Source of the DNA: Dryas octopetala
Lineage: Eukaryota > Streptophyta > Magnoliopsida > Rosales > Rosaceae
DNA: 64,000 nt
Reading direction: 5' to 3'
NCBI GenBank assembly: GCA_963921425.1
Contig: OY992833.1
Coordinates: forward strand, 7,041,228 to 7,105,227
Of the stretch, positions 1 through 10,951 are shown in pieces. Both the position numbers and the translations under genes were made by a program. Each line of letters begins with the position of its first letter. Position 1 is the first letter of the stretch. Under the pieces are notes generated by a model, which made no database searches, was not told the DNA's origin, and saw nothing but the letters and a program-made list of their open reading frames with translations.

Positions 1-165
1 CGGAGCCTATGAGGCCGGAGCCTAGGGTGGCTGGAACTTAGGAAGTCAGCGCCTAGGAGGCCGGAGCCTAGGAGGTCAGGGGCTAGGAGCCCAGGAGCCC
101 AGGAAGGGCTTAGTCTTTGAGCCTAGGAAGTCGGTGTCTAGAAGCCCAGGAGCCTAAGATATGGT
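1..165. repeat. GC-rich short-period repeat
   Basis: Variants of GGAGCCTAGGAGGCC recur many times in about 165 bases, with the palindrome CCTAGG as the common core. The block is much more GC-rich than the AT-rich DNA that follows. It continues off the left edge of the window. I do not recognise a family. Confidence 0.55.
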
Positions 166-1594
166 GCTTCTGGACCAAAGATCTTTCTTCCATCTTCCTT
201 AGGAAGTAAGTGATCATTCTTAGTGCCAATAGACCGAATAACCGTTGGGCATAAGAATTTCACTAATACAGTGCTTGATTTGCAGCTCGAGACACTATTT
301 TCATTTCCCAATGTTATTTATATCAAATCCAATATTCAAGCATTCAATAATTTTATGAGCTCTTTAGGAGCCTTAATTAATTCATAACTTCTTTCAAAAG
401 TTTGAATATGTTGCAACAATTTCCGAATTCGGGTTCTAATCAAAGTAATAAATAAGGCAATTTTGACCATATTCATAATGTTAAGGTTGAGTACATACTT
501 TGAGCTTCAGGCTCTTTCAATCCTTCAAGGATTTGCTTCAAGCACATAATATTTCATGGCACTTTCAATTTGGGATTTGACTTAGTAATTTGTCATATAT
601 CTTGTAAGAAATCGCTTCTGGCGATATGTTTCAGGCATTTCATAATCTTTAAATATTTTCTCTATATGCAATGAACACATTAAATTTACCAAATTTGTTA
701 AAATGCTGTTGCATCTATAACAGGAGAATATATAACCACAATCCCATGTTTCTTTAGAGAAACCTTGTGCCATTATAAATAGTGATTTTATTCACTTTAT
801 TTCAAACACTCTATAACCTTTAGGGTTAACATATTTGGTGTTTGAAGTATAGGTTCTCATTATTCCATGTTTATAATGATGTTCAATTCTACTGGAATTG
901 CCTTTTTCCAGTTTGGTCAATCATTTAATTTTGTCGACGTTTATAGTAAACGTGGTTCCACATTATTATAGCCCATTATGATATTTAGTAGCCACTATAA
1001 ACAAAATATATCATCATTATATCAACGATCTCACAATTCTCATTTGCATGCATTAGATATATATATATCTTTGTAATCGGTACACGTGCCTCTTCAGGGG
1101 CTTTTATAGTCTCTTCAGGGACTGTCATCTCTTCTAGGATGATTTGTGTACAGAATGTGGATCTTTAAATTTAATTAATTGGGCTTATGTGGACCATTTC
1201 ATACACTCTCCACTTCTGGGAAGCTAAACTTTGGAACCTATAGATTTGTCACGCTTCAGGTGTGAAATAAACCATTTTTTGCCAAATTGATGGACTACCA
1301 TGTTAGGACATCAATCCATGTTGACATATATAAAACTTTCATATGTGACTTTGCAGTTTCGTTGTATATATGTGCATCTAACTTTCAAATAAATACATTC
1401 ACTAGATTTGCATTATCATTCATATCTCATTCTCATATTGAATGGTATGAAAAAGACTAGTACATGCATATTATGCTATTTCACGCCGTTCTTGAAGAAC
1501 GGTCATTTCTCCCCCTAACGGCGAGAAAATTTTCATAAGTACATATATAAAATCAATAGAGTGAGTGGTTATACAAACTCAAATGCTTATATAA

Positions 1595-3665
1595 CTTCAG
1601 GTTATATAAAGACGAAACATAATCTGGTTTGCAATGCACATATAGGTATATGAAACTTTTGGTTTCAAATAATTCTTCAACATCTAACTTCAGGTTATAA
1701 TAAGAATCAATAAATTAATTATGAACAGCTATGAACATATAAGCCAATATGTTCTAAATTGAAGCTATGAAACTTTCAAGTTCATTAAAAACCATGAAAT
1801 TTCAAGTTTCTATACAAAATATAGGCAGAACTTAAGCTTCTTAAATGTTGTTAAAGCATAGAACTATAGGCTTTAATGAATCATATGAATAAAGACTTCC
1901 GGCTTAATCTAAACTTAATCAAGAATTCAGGTTTATAAGAAAAAAAAATATGGAGTTGTGAAAAATTTGAGTTCTAAATACAATGATAGATCAAAGAACT
2001 TCATGTTCAATTTGATTCTATAACATAGAGTATAAAAATCAAGGAACTTCAGATTCTAACACGATTAAGTAATGCACATTGAACTACAAATTTTAATCAA
2101 TCAAAAGAACTAGGTTCTACCATATCTCCAATTTTCATCAACTTCTGATAAAGAAACAAAGAGTCAAACAACGTCAGGTTCTCATTAACTCTTGTAGAAC
2201 TACAAATTCTAATTCTTATTTTCATGAACTTCAAATTTCTCAGGTTTTGAGTAAAACCAAGGAATAAGGAACTTCGAGTTATATACTTTAGAATATCAAT
2301 TTTTTTATAAGTTTGATCTCTTCATTCTGTGATAGGAAGCATAAATACAGTATAGATAAAAAATTTAGAACTTCAGGTTCTATATAAAGAAAATGATATG
2401 ACCAACTAGTACGTGTACATAATGAATAGAATTAATTAACAATGTACAACATCTAAATTTATAGATCTGAACTTCTGGTTCAATCAATATTGACAAAATA
2501 CAAATAATACATTTCCATGTATTCCCAAAACCTCAAATTTGGAGTAGGTTAGAACTTCGGGTTCTAAATATTTGTTCATCAAGAGTCATAACATAAACAT
2601 CATGTCACATTAACCATATTTCTGAAACTTCAGGTTTCAGATTCAAAACATGAGCATAAATTTAATTTTAAACTTTTGATTTCATAAATATATGGGCTTT
2701 GAACTTCAGGTTCATATTTGGATTTCAAGTCATTATTTCCTTTATGTATGTACTATGTTAGAACTTCTGGTTCTTAACAAAATTCATATATTTTGAACTT
2801 CAGGCCAAAGTAATTTGCTCAAAACTTCAAGGTTGAGGTTGCATTAATTAGAATATCAAGTTCAAAATGATATCTATGCTCGAAGCTTTAGGTTCGATGT
2901 TTAATTAGAACTATAGGTCCATATAAAAAGAATAATGCATAGCTAAGAATTAAAATAAGGAATTAAATAGAACAAACGCAATAGTAAAATAGAACAATAA
3001 GGAAACTTCTGGTTCCAATAAAAGAAATCAAGAAACATAGAACTTCTGGTCCCATTGATTTTAGTAAACTTTGCACTCATTCAATTGTATAAGAATTGAG
3101 TCACTCTTGACTCTCATTCGATTGTAAAAAGATTGAGGAACTTCTGGTCACTCATTTAATTTCATGAGAATTAATTAATTTAATGAAGATTGAGGATTTT
3201 CAGGCCCTCCACCTCTTTCTAAATGAACTGCTTGTTCAAGTTTTAATCAACAATATTAGAAATTTAAGGAACATCCCTAGTTCCAACTTTATATAATAAC
3301 AATAATAAATGGCAATATGCCAATGAAGCAACATTGATATCATAGGATTTAGCTCATATATATAATACACATATTACAATATATGAGAAAAATTCAACAA
3401 AAAGTAATTATGGCTATCACTGCATATTGTTCCAATATTGATCGATCATTGTGAAACATTGAGTTTCGATTGGATTGCAAAACTTCAGGTTTCAATTAGA
3501 TTATATGATAAGGAACTTCAGGCCCTTATAATAATTAAAGTCAAAGAACTTCAAGTCCTTATAATGTTGAGAATAAGAAACTTCAGGCCCTTATCTCATT
3601 TTATGAGGATTATTAGGCCCTCAATTTAATTTAATGATCAAAGAACTTCTGGTCTTGATCATTTT
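1595..3665. repeat. Array of about 38 dispersed short palindromes with core ACTTCAGGT
   Basis: The unit is a small inverted repeat such as GAACTTCAGGTTC (about 2369, 2703) or GAACTTCTGGTTC (2469, 2761). It recurs about every 55 bases. The core is fairly constant, but the flanking arms change together: TAAC with GTTA at 1602, GAAAC with GTTTC at 2624 (extending to CTGAAAC/GTTTCAG), GGAAAC with GGTTCC at 3001, and GATCAAAGA with TCTTGATC near 3638-3662. Matched changes in both arms are what a hairpin would show. The array fills the part of the Copia remnant where gag, protease and most of integrase would normally lie. Further examples (GAGCTTCAGGCTC at 503) occur inside the RT remnant. Confidence 0.8.
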
Positions 3666-4638
3666 TGTGATAATTAAGGATCAAACAAAAATCAATTCTG
3701 ATATCCTTATATAGTTGTTAAATAACATAATAAAATATCCAATTAACCAAATAGAAAAGATAGTGCTCATCCTGATTAACGAGGAGGAAGTGATTAAATT
3801 ACAGCACCCATATTATTTACAAGAGTACACATATGAATAAAATAATGATACAAGCTAACAATCATAGCTTTCTAGTACTCTCCGATGAAATTATATATAT
3901 GAAGGAAAGCTTTTAAGCTTTGCAGAATACCTCTTGTCAATAGCTGCATTCTATACTTGTAATCATCTCAATTTAAGAATATACAAAAGTCAACAAAGAA
4001 ATATAGATAAATATCAACCAAAGGATATACGTGTATAGATCATAGCTTTACAGTATATACCCAAGAGATATGCATAGATAATATATTACAAGTTAAGAAA
4101 ATTCTTGAACTTGTAGATTGGACAATACGACCCAATTAAAGATAAATTGTCTTTCATCGAGGGTGAGAAACAATATACGAGTCAATCGATCCTATTCAAA
4201 TAGAGAACCATATAGGATATATAGTATGTGATTATAATTATTTCACATGCCATTTAAAACCCCCAGTGCATTAAATGAAAGGAAGAGGATTATATGATTG
4301 GAATTGAAATACTTCCATGGAGTATGTATTATATATGAATAGCATATATGTGCATATGATTTGTAATACTGAACACGAGAACTATCTTGGAGTAGAATTT
4401 AAATGTAATACCCACATCGCACATCAAAGTTAAACATCGTTCAAGTTGTGCATATGATGGTGGATTTGGATAATCAAATATAAGAAAGAGAATCTACATA
4501 TCAAACCGCAAGCTTATGAAATAAAATAAATCTCTAGAGTATTGGACATTAGCAACTAGGCTGCTCCATATGACTCTTAGGTCTAAAAGATTAATTTTAT
4601 AAAAGAATAGAATATAAGAGACTTTCGTGCTGATAACG

Positions 4639-4932
4639 TGTTATAGAATAAAAAGAAATGTAGAGAGAACATAAGAGAGAATTGGGTAGGAATCAGAGTG
4701 TATTTCTCATTCATATAAGACTTCTATTTATATGCTCTTGAATGACTTAGGATGGACCCTTGAGGTCTCCTATTTTACAATGAACTAGACTTCTCTTAAT
4801 TATCTATACAATTGCTCTAAATAATACAAGAGATATATATTAATCATGATAATGGACAATATAGACTTTTTTATTGTAATTATTTAATATTTGTTAAACT
4901 CTATAAATTAAATTAGTCCATTCAATATTCCA
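4639..4932 (-). repeat. LTR of the minus-strand Copia remnant
   Basis: Read on the minus strand the repeat begins TGGAATATTG and ends TCTATAACA, directly before the primer-binding-like sequence. A TATA box (TATAAATAG) lies near 4732-4724, about 200 bases into the LTR. The outer boundary is inferred from the TG...CA rule and is uncertain by some tens of bases. No target duplication can be checked because the other end is outside the window. Confidence 0.6.
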
Positions 4933-4935
4933 ACT

Positions 4936-5045
4936 TGTTGTTTAGTTGGGTTGGTTGGGAATTGTTTGTTTATGCCATTTGTCTTGAGTTCGACCCTCCA
5001 TGGCTACCTTATTTTTATTTAGTTTTTACTGAAATGTAGGCCAGG
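4936..5045 (+). mobile_element. tRNA-derived SINE-like head
   Basis: A box-A-like segment (TTTAGTTGGGTTGG, from 4952) is followed by a box-B-like segment (GAGTTCGACCC, near 4986). This spacing and order is that of a tRNA-derived pol III promoter. No clear poly(A) tail or target duplication was found, so this is only a candidate. Confidence 0.4.
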
Positions 5046-5471
5046 AGGGAGAAGTAACACCTTGGGCCAAGGAGCAGCGTGTGGACCAAGGCACGCATGG
5101 GCAGGGGAGTAGCACAAAAAGTCAAAATTGTTATTTTTATTTTGATCAGGGGGAACCAAGGAATAAAATTTCGGGTTTCGATAGAAATTTCGACGGAAAT
5201 TTTGAAGATTTATAAATTTCGACAAAAATTTGACGAAAATTTTGAATGAAACTTTACCATATGTTTATTTAACATATTATCTACTACATTGATAAAAAAT
5301 ATTGAAGAAACCAAATTGTATAGTAGGTTTCATGTGATATGTGATGAATATAATGCGCGTTGTAGGCAAATACTATTAAAAAAATGCTTCACTAATTAAT
5401 AATTACTTCAATAACACCTCAATTTTATTTTTACTACAATATTGCCACATGAATTACAAAAGTAATCAATA

Positions 5472-7909
5472 CTACATAGAGTTTCTAGGAGGTTCAAAAT
5501 TTTCACCGTCTTCAGTGTCCTCATGTCCAGAGTAGGTGTAATGCGAAGAATAATCATCCCAATATACTTCTCCAGCATAATTTTGCATGTAATTGCCAAC
5601 ATGCCAACCATATGGATCAGGAGCCTGTTGTGGTTGAATTTGCCCATAAGAATACTCATTTGAAGAGTTTGTCTCTTGTTATGCCAATGAGTTACTATCA
5701 GACTCATTTGAAGAGTTTGTCTCTTGTTGTGCTAATGGGTAGAATATTGGAGGGTTTTGCCCATAATTGTAATTGTCACTTCCTACCCCCATAGAGTCAA
5801 AAGTGGTGGATAATGAATCATATTCTTCTTGTGCCAAACTCTAATGACCTCTTTGTCTGCGACTATAGTCTTTTCCTATGGCACCAATTCCTGGTCCGGC
5901 ACGCCTACTCTCATGATCCTCATCTTGTGTTGCATGTGTGTAGTTTGTTTCGACAGAAAATGAGCTCATATACTCTTGAGAATGTCCAGTGAAATCTTCA
6001 TTTCCACCACCACTACCTCTACTTCCACTGTTGGTAGGAGTGCCCGATCTTGTGCTAGAGTTGCCTGATCGAGAAGGATTAGTGGGAACTGGCTCATTAC
6101 GATGTGTCGACCTTGGTTGCATAAGTTCATTAAAACTTGCAGTAGGGCTCATTTCCTCATTTAAAACTCTATCCACATTGACACCTTTCTGACGTGCTTG
6201 AGCTGCAATATCAGGATCTGGATTGCCTGCATCATCATCTAAATGGAGGGGCCTAATCCACTGATAAAGCTGGTTTTCCTCCACATCATCATCCTCTATA
6301 GCAGCATCATATATATATATATCCAGCGGATCATATTCATTGACGCGATCCTCCTCTGCTTTCTTGTCTCGAAGTGCAAGCCTCATGTTATAGTAGTAAT
6401 ATACCATATGTTCTAACCTACTATATGAGAGCCTGTTTCGTTGTTTGGTGTGTATGAGTTCGAAAGTGCTCCAATTTCTTTCACAAGCTGATGATGACGC
6501 CGTTTGTGATAAAACTTTGATGACTAACTTCCTCAAAGTAGGCGCATCATTCCCATACATGATCCACCATTCACCTGAAATGAAAAATTTGTTTGTGTAA
6601 GTGTAACTATAAAAATAAATAATTAAGTTAATGTAACTAATATAAGTACGATGTATACTCACTAGGAGACATTCGTGATCTAGCGGCCTTTGCAGCTCGC
6701 TCTTCAAACATTTTCCAGGCATCTTTAAAATATGTTAACTAGATACAAATACAATATAAATTATACAATATCAATCAAATATATAATTTAAGACAATCAA
6801 ATTCTATAAAGTATTAATATTTTTCGTAAGGGTTCTTATGGGCCTTATGGTAAATTATTTTTACCTCATTTCCAAATTGGCCAACTTCTGGTGAATAGGG
6901 ATCCAATTTGGAGAATACGTTGTGCACAGCCCGAATCAGTTCACCATCATCTCCAATGCCAGATCTATATTGATAGTGAGGATTCAAATAATAGGCTGCA
7001 ATTATGCATCAAGTAAATATAGAAATACATAATTAGTAATTTAGTTCATTAATTGAAAGCTAAATCAATTAAAAAAATGCGGAACCAAAATAACAAATAA
7101 ATTATTTGGTTACCTGCTGCGTGCAAATTGTGTTGTAAAGTTTTAAACCATCGATCGTTGATGATTTTTATTACCCACCGTGCACCCTGTTTTTTTCTAG
7201 CTCTTCCTTCACAACACGCATCAACTCATAAATTGATCCCATTGTAGGATACACTTCTGTGTCGACAATACGTAAAACTACGTAGAGAGGTTCAAACAGA
7301 CCGCACACCTTATGCACCTGTTGCCAAAAAGAGTGATCAAGAACTATATTTTCAACCATGATGCCTGCATCTGAACGCCGGAAATTGCTACGACCCCAAT
7401 CATCACTGGTGAACAATTGCTTCAGCCCCATCATATATCTTACCATACAAACTATCCAATGCAATATAGTTTGTAGCAAATCGGGTGGCACCAGGACGAA
7501 CAATATCTCCCTTCGTGATCTCTCGCATCTTTGCCAACAACCAGTTATGGTTGTAAATATAATTCGTGATCATTCTGGCTTTTTTAATCACATTAGCAAC
7601 CTACTCTTTCTTCCCCATCTCTTCAAACATTAGATCAATGCAATGTGATGCACACAATTTCTTCCCCATCTTTTGGTCTTGTTTGTGTTGCATCCCTGCA
7701 ATGATGAATTGTTTCACTTCTGGTGGGACACTATTGCATCGTTGCACATTGTTTCCAGGATCCAAACCACTAAGGTGGTATTTCAGTCGTGTCACTCCAG
7801 CACCCTTCATTACTAGGCCACAATATTTGCATATTGAACCTTGTCTGCTACCTGGTAATGGATCGGCATGATCCCAAGCTGGATCACGTGATCTCCCTCC
7901 ATTGGTCAT
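5472..7909 (-). pseudogene. hAT transposase, internally deleted and interrupted
   Basis: The start at 7909 opens a BED-type zinc finger (CKYCGLVMKG near residue 26, then a His/Cys pair). About 80 residues in, the sequence passes straight into ASHCIDLMFEEMGKK, which in this family lies after the DUF659 domain, so the DUF659 region with its catalytic aspartates appears to be deleted. Downstream exons carry AARMI-like and WVIKIINDRWF segments, YLNPHYQYR (near 6980) and finally the hAT C-terminal dimerisation domain (SSSACERNWSTF near 6500, then YYYNMRLALRD). Introns are visible near 7110-7000, 6865-6725 and 6655-6575. A frameshift lies near 7175. There are in-frame stops at about 5848 and 5682 in the C-terminal tail, which otherwise reads on to a stop at 5472-5474. 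It is a plain DNA transposon gene and is now a pseudogene. Confidence 0.85.
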
Positions 7910-8977
7910 TGAATCTTAAATTCCTAATAACAAAAAGACATACACAGTAACACAGTAACACAGTAACACAGTAACACAATAACAAATTAACAATAACAAT
8001 TAACAAGAGAGTTAAATTCCATATTATTATCATATCAGTATATCACCAAGAAATTAATATCATATTAGTTATTAACTTATTACTAATTAGTAATTTCATA
8101 TCATATTCATATTACCAATTGGCAATTCCATATTACTAATTTCATATTAATTATTAATTTATTACCAACTCCATATTAATTTCACTAATTCTAAATTACA
8201 ATTCGACAATTCCATATATGATACATATTAGATACTATTAACAAATCATACAAATTCCATATTAATTATTAACAAATCATACCAATTCCAATTTCATAAT
8301 CATATCATATCACCACTTTCAACTTCCATATCAATATTTATATATCATACAAATTACACAAATCATACAAATCAAAATCAACCTAAAATTATACAATCAA
8401 TTCCAAAATTATACGATTAAAGATTCAAAATTAACCCAAAATCATACAAATTATACAAATTAAAATCAACCCAAAGTCATACAATTAATTCCAAATCTAT
8501 ATAAATCAACCCAAGATCAATATAATTTATCTTATATAAATCAACCCAAGATCAATATAATTTACATGTAAACCCAAAATATGATATTGATGTTAGATAA
8601 TATTTAAAAGTGGGTAATTAACATATATTTTTACAGTGACTACTGAAATGAATTCTGAAAAGCCAATTAAGAAGACTATCTTAGATTTAATTACATATAC
8701 AGATATACATCATATACTATACCGACCAAAGGTTTATCATCCTTAAATATTAATAGGTGATAAACTGATAATATATTATAATTTATAAGTTTGTAATTGT
8801 AATTTGTAAATCTATTACTCACAGAATCACAGTCACAAACTGATTTCGGGATTAAGAGAGAGAAAGGTCGGAGTGGCTTCGAGGTGGCCGGTGGCCAGAT
8901 GCTTCGAGGTGGCCGGAGTTGCTGAGAAGACAGAGACGTCCGAGAACAGAAACAGAGAACCGGTGAAAAGAGAGACA

Positions 8978-8981
8978 GAGA

Positions 8982-9076
<95 letters not shown>
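8978..9076. repeat. (GA)n microsatellite
   Basis: A nearly pure GA run sits between the hAT transposase start and the right terminal repeat, where the 5' untranslated region would be. Open frames through it on either strand are low-complexity artefacts. Confidence 0.9.
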
Positions 9077-9077
<1 letters not shown>

Positions 9078-9391
9078 AATCCAGTCCAGTCCAGGCGACT
9101 AGCAAGCCAAGGAGAAGACGGAGGAGAAAGGCGAGAGAGCAGCGCTGCAGATCGGGTTTGAGATCGAGAGAGGTGTGCGACGACTGTGCAGGTGAGAATG
9201 TGAGGCAGTGAGGGTTAGCTGGGTATGTGAGCGAACTTTCGACGAAATTTCTCTCAAATTCAAAAAAATTTGTTGTTAGGGTATTCGAAATTTCGCCTGA
9301 AATTTCGGCGAAATATATTCCGAAATTTGGTCGAATGGATGTTTAAATTTCAGAACCCCTAAAAATCGAAATTTAAACCCTTGGGGGGAAC

Positions 9392-9583
9392 ATCAACTAA
9401 GGGGGTATCAATTAATTTTAAAAACACTGGAGGTTTTGAAATAACTTTACTACTAATTGGGGGTTATTAATTATTTACATTGATCAGGGGGAACATCAAC
9501 TAAGGGGGTATCAATTAATTTTAAAAACACTGGAGGTTTTGAAATAACTCTACTACTAATTGGGGGTTATTAATTATTACATT
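9392..9583. repeat. Tandem 103-bp duplication that holds the hAT target site
   Basis: The unit beginning TGATCAGGGGGAACATCAAC at 9481-9583 is an uninterrupted copy. The other copy is split by the hAT element into 5142-5156 and 9392-9480. The two copies differ at only about two positions. The intact unit shows what the target looked like before insertion. Confidence 0.9.
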
Positions 9584-10448
9584 AAAAGAAATAAGATCAA
9601 TACATTTAAACGAAAATAAAAAGGAGACAATGAGAATGATCAAATCATCTTTGCAGATAATTTCAGAAAATGAGTCAGAGTTTTTTGTATGAGTTGTTGG
9701 AGAGAGGACACTTTGGCTGTAGCTTTGATATTTGTACTCGAATTAGGGACCTGAAACCTTAAACAATGTGTCCTTGGATTATCCCCACATGTAGGGCTTT
9801 GAACATGTCTGAGATCTTGTACTTATCCTTCTATGACAGCTGCTGCTCAGCTTTTAATAGCTTTATGGGACACGTGGCTTTGCATTATTGGCCCCCTCTT
9901 TTATAACCTTCTCGGCTTGGTGTAGTCGAGAAGAAATTATTTCGCCAAAGCAAATCATATTTGCTAAAGACTTGGGCCTCGAAATTGGGCCTTGAAACTG
10001 GCTTAAGACTCGGACTATCAATTCCTTTGGGCTCAATTTACCTTCTGAAAACTATGGTACAAACACATATATAGACAAATCAATAATGCTCTTATTGAGC
10101 ACCGAAAAAAAAAATAATGCCTCTTATTAAATTATTATCTTTGGTAAAGCGTAAGTTGCTTTAGGGCTTTTCCCTACGAGAAAAAAAAAAACCTGGGTGC
10201 TCTTTTTACCGTTGACGCCTGCCCTATTAATATGTGGACCGGAAATTTCTGAACATATTATTCTAAACAATGAAGATAATAGTTGAAGTCAAACAAATGA
10301 AGACTTAGTGCCTGTATATATATACTTAGTCAAAGCTTATGGCTTCTATAAAGTAAGTCTTGCTATCATTCCCTGCTGGTTCTGCAAACACTTTTTAATA
10401 GCTTGCCAGATCTGTCATAAAATTTTCGTTAAGTTTCCAAAGGCCACC
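9584..10448 (+). other. Upstream region of the TIR-NB gene
   Basis: This holds the 5' flank and presumably the promoter and 5' untranslated region. AT-rich stretches occur (for example near 10060-10130), but I cannot assign a TATA box or start site with confidence. No transposon was recognised. Confidence 0.4.
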
Positions 10449-10951
10449 ATGACCACCCAAACGATCTCCTCATCAACTTTCCCTCCTCGAATTTCTACTC
10501 CACCGAAGTATGACGTTTTCCTGGATTTTAGAGATGCAGACACTCGCACAAGTTTTACAGACCATTTATACGCAGCTTTGACTCAGAGAGGAATCCACAC
10601 TTTTAGGGATGATGAAGAACTTGCGAGGGGAAGTCCCATTTCGCGAGAGCTCCTGAAAGTAATTGAGGAATCAAGAATTTCAGTTGTCATTCTTTCAAGA
10701 AACTATGCTTCTTCAACATGGTGTCTCGATGAACTTGTGAAGATTGTTGAACGCATGAATATGTCCACACTAGTAGTTTTGCCTGTGTTCTATGAGGTGA
10801 AACCAACCGATGTACGGAAGCAAACAGGAAATTTTGAGGAAGCTTTTGCAATACATGAAGAAGTTTTCAAAGACAACATGGAAAAGGTGAACAAGTGGAG
10901 GGAGGCTTTGACTCAAATAAGCAACATATCGGGATGGGATGTGCAAGATAG
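10449..10951 (+). CDS. Exon 1: TIR domain
   Basis: The TIR domain runs from YDVFLDFR (residue 21) to about residue 165. The catalytic glutamate of plant TIR NADases is present as Glu95 in WCLDEL (91-96). The BB-loop region reads [10 protein letters not shown] (52-61). The first motif is unusual: most TIR-NLRs have FLSFRGEDTR, while here it is [10 protein letters not shown], so the usual Ser, Gly and Glu are all replaced. If transcripts are not spliced, a TAA at 10953-10955 immediately after the donor ends translation and leaves a 168-residue TIR-only protein. Confidence 0.92.

Larger units (their letters stand above)
1..4932 (-). mobile_element. Copia LTR retrotransposon remnant (minus strand, left end outside window)
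   Basis: Read on the minus strand this starts with an LTR (4932 to 4639), then a primer-binding-like sequence (ACGTTATCAGCACG, next to 4638), then about 3 kb without coding sequence, then recognisable pol pieces. Near 1520-1490 there is a Leu-Gly-Gly-Glu stretch typical of the segment after integrase. Near 1130-1080 a Pro-Glu-Glu-Ala repeat precedes reverse transcriptase. The VAQGF-like start of RT and the MPETYR stretch lie near 775-610. The segment GPEAPYL, from the RT to RNase H junction, lies near 200-165. The element is an old, heavily broken fossil with many breaks. The second LTR would lie outside the window. The lineage within Copia is not determined. Confidence 0.75.
5157..9383 (-). 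mobile_element. hAT DNA transposon with 8-bp target duplication
   Basis: The element is bounded by the 8-bp direct repeat GGGGGAAC (5149-5156 and 9384-9391). Its terminal inverted repeats start CAAGGAATAAAATTTCG on the left and CAAGGGTTTAAATTTCG on the right, and CARGG starts are typical of hAT ends. Both subterminal regions (5170-5250 and 9230-9370) are crowded with the motif CGAAATTT, as expected for transposase-binding sites. Inside is a minus-strand transposase gene with damage. 7920-8830 is AT-rich, non-coding DNA that includes short CAGTAACA repeats near 7940-7980. It is probably non-autonomous now. Confidence 0.93.

Noticed and set aside
1595-3665. CRISPR-like reading of the regularly spaced repeats
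   Set aside because: Repeat units are short, variable palindromes in a plant retrotransposon remnant with uneven spacing and no cas genes.
8833-9211. Open frames on both strands through the GA repeat
   Set aside because: They encode only Ser-Leu or Arg-Glu runs from the microsatellite and lie in the hAT 5' region.
10308-10448. Upstream in-frame start for the TIR exon
   Set aside because: It would add 47 hydrophobic residues unlike TIR-NLR N-termini; the ATG at 10449 has a better context and fits the family.
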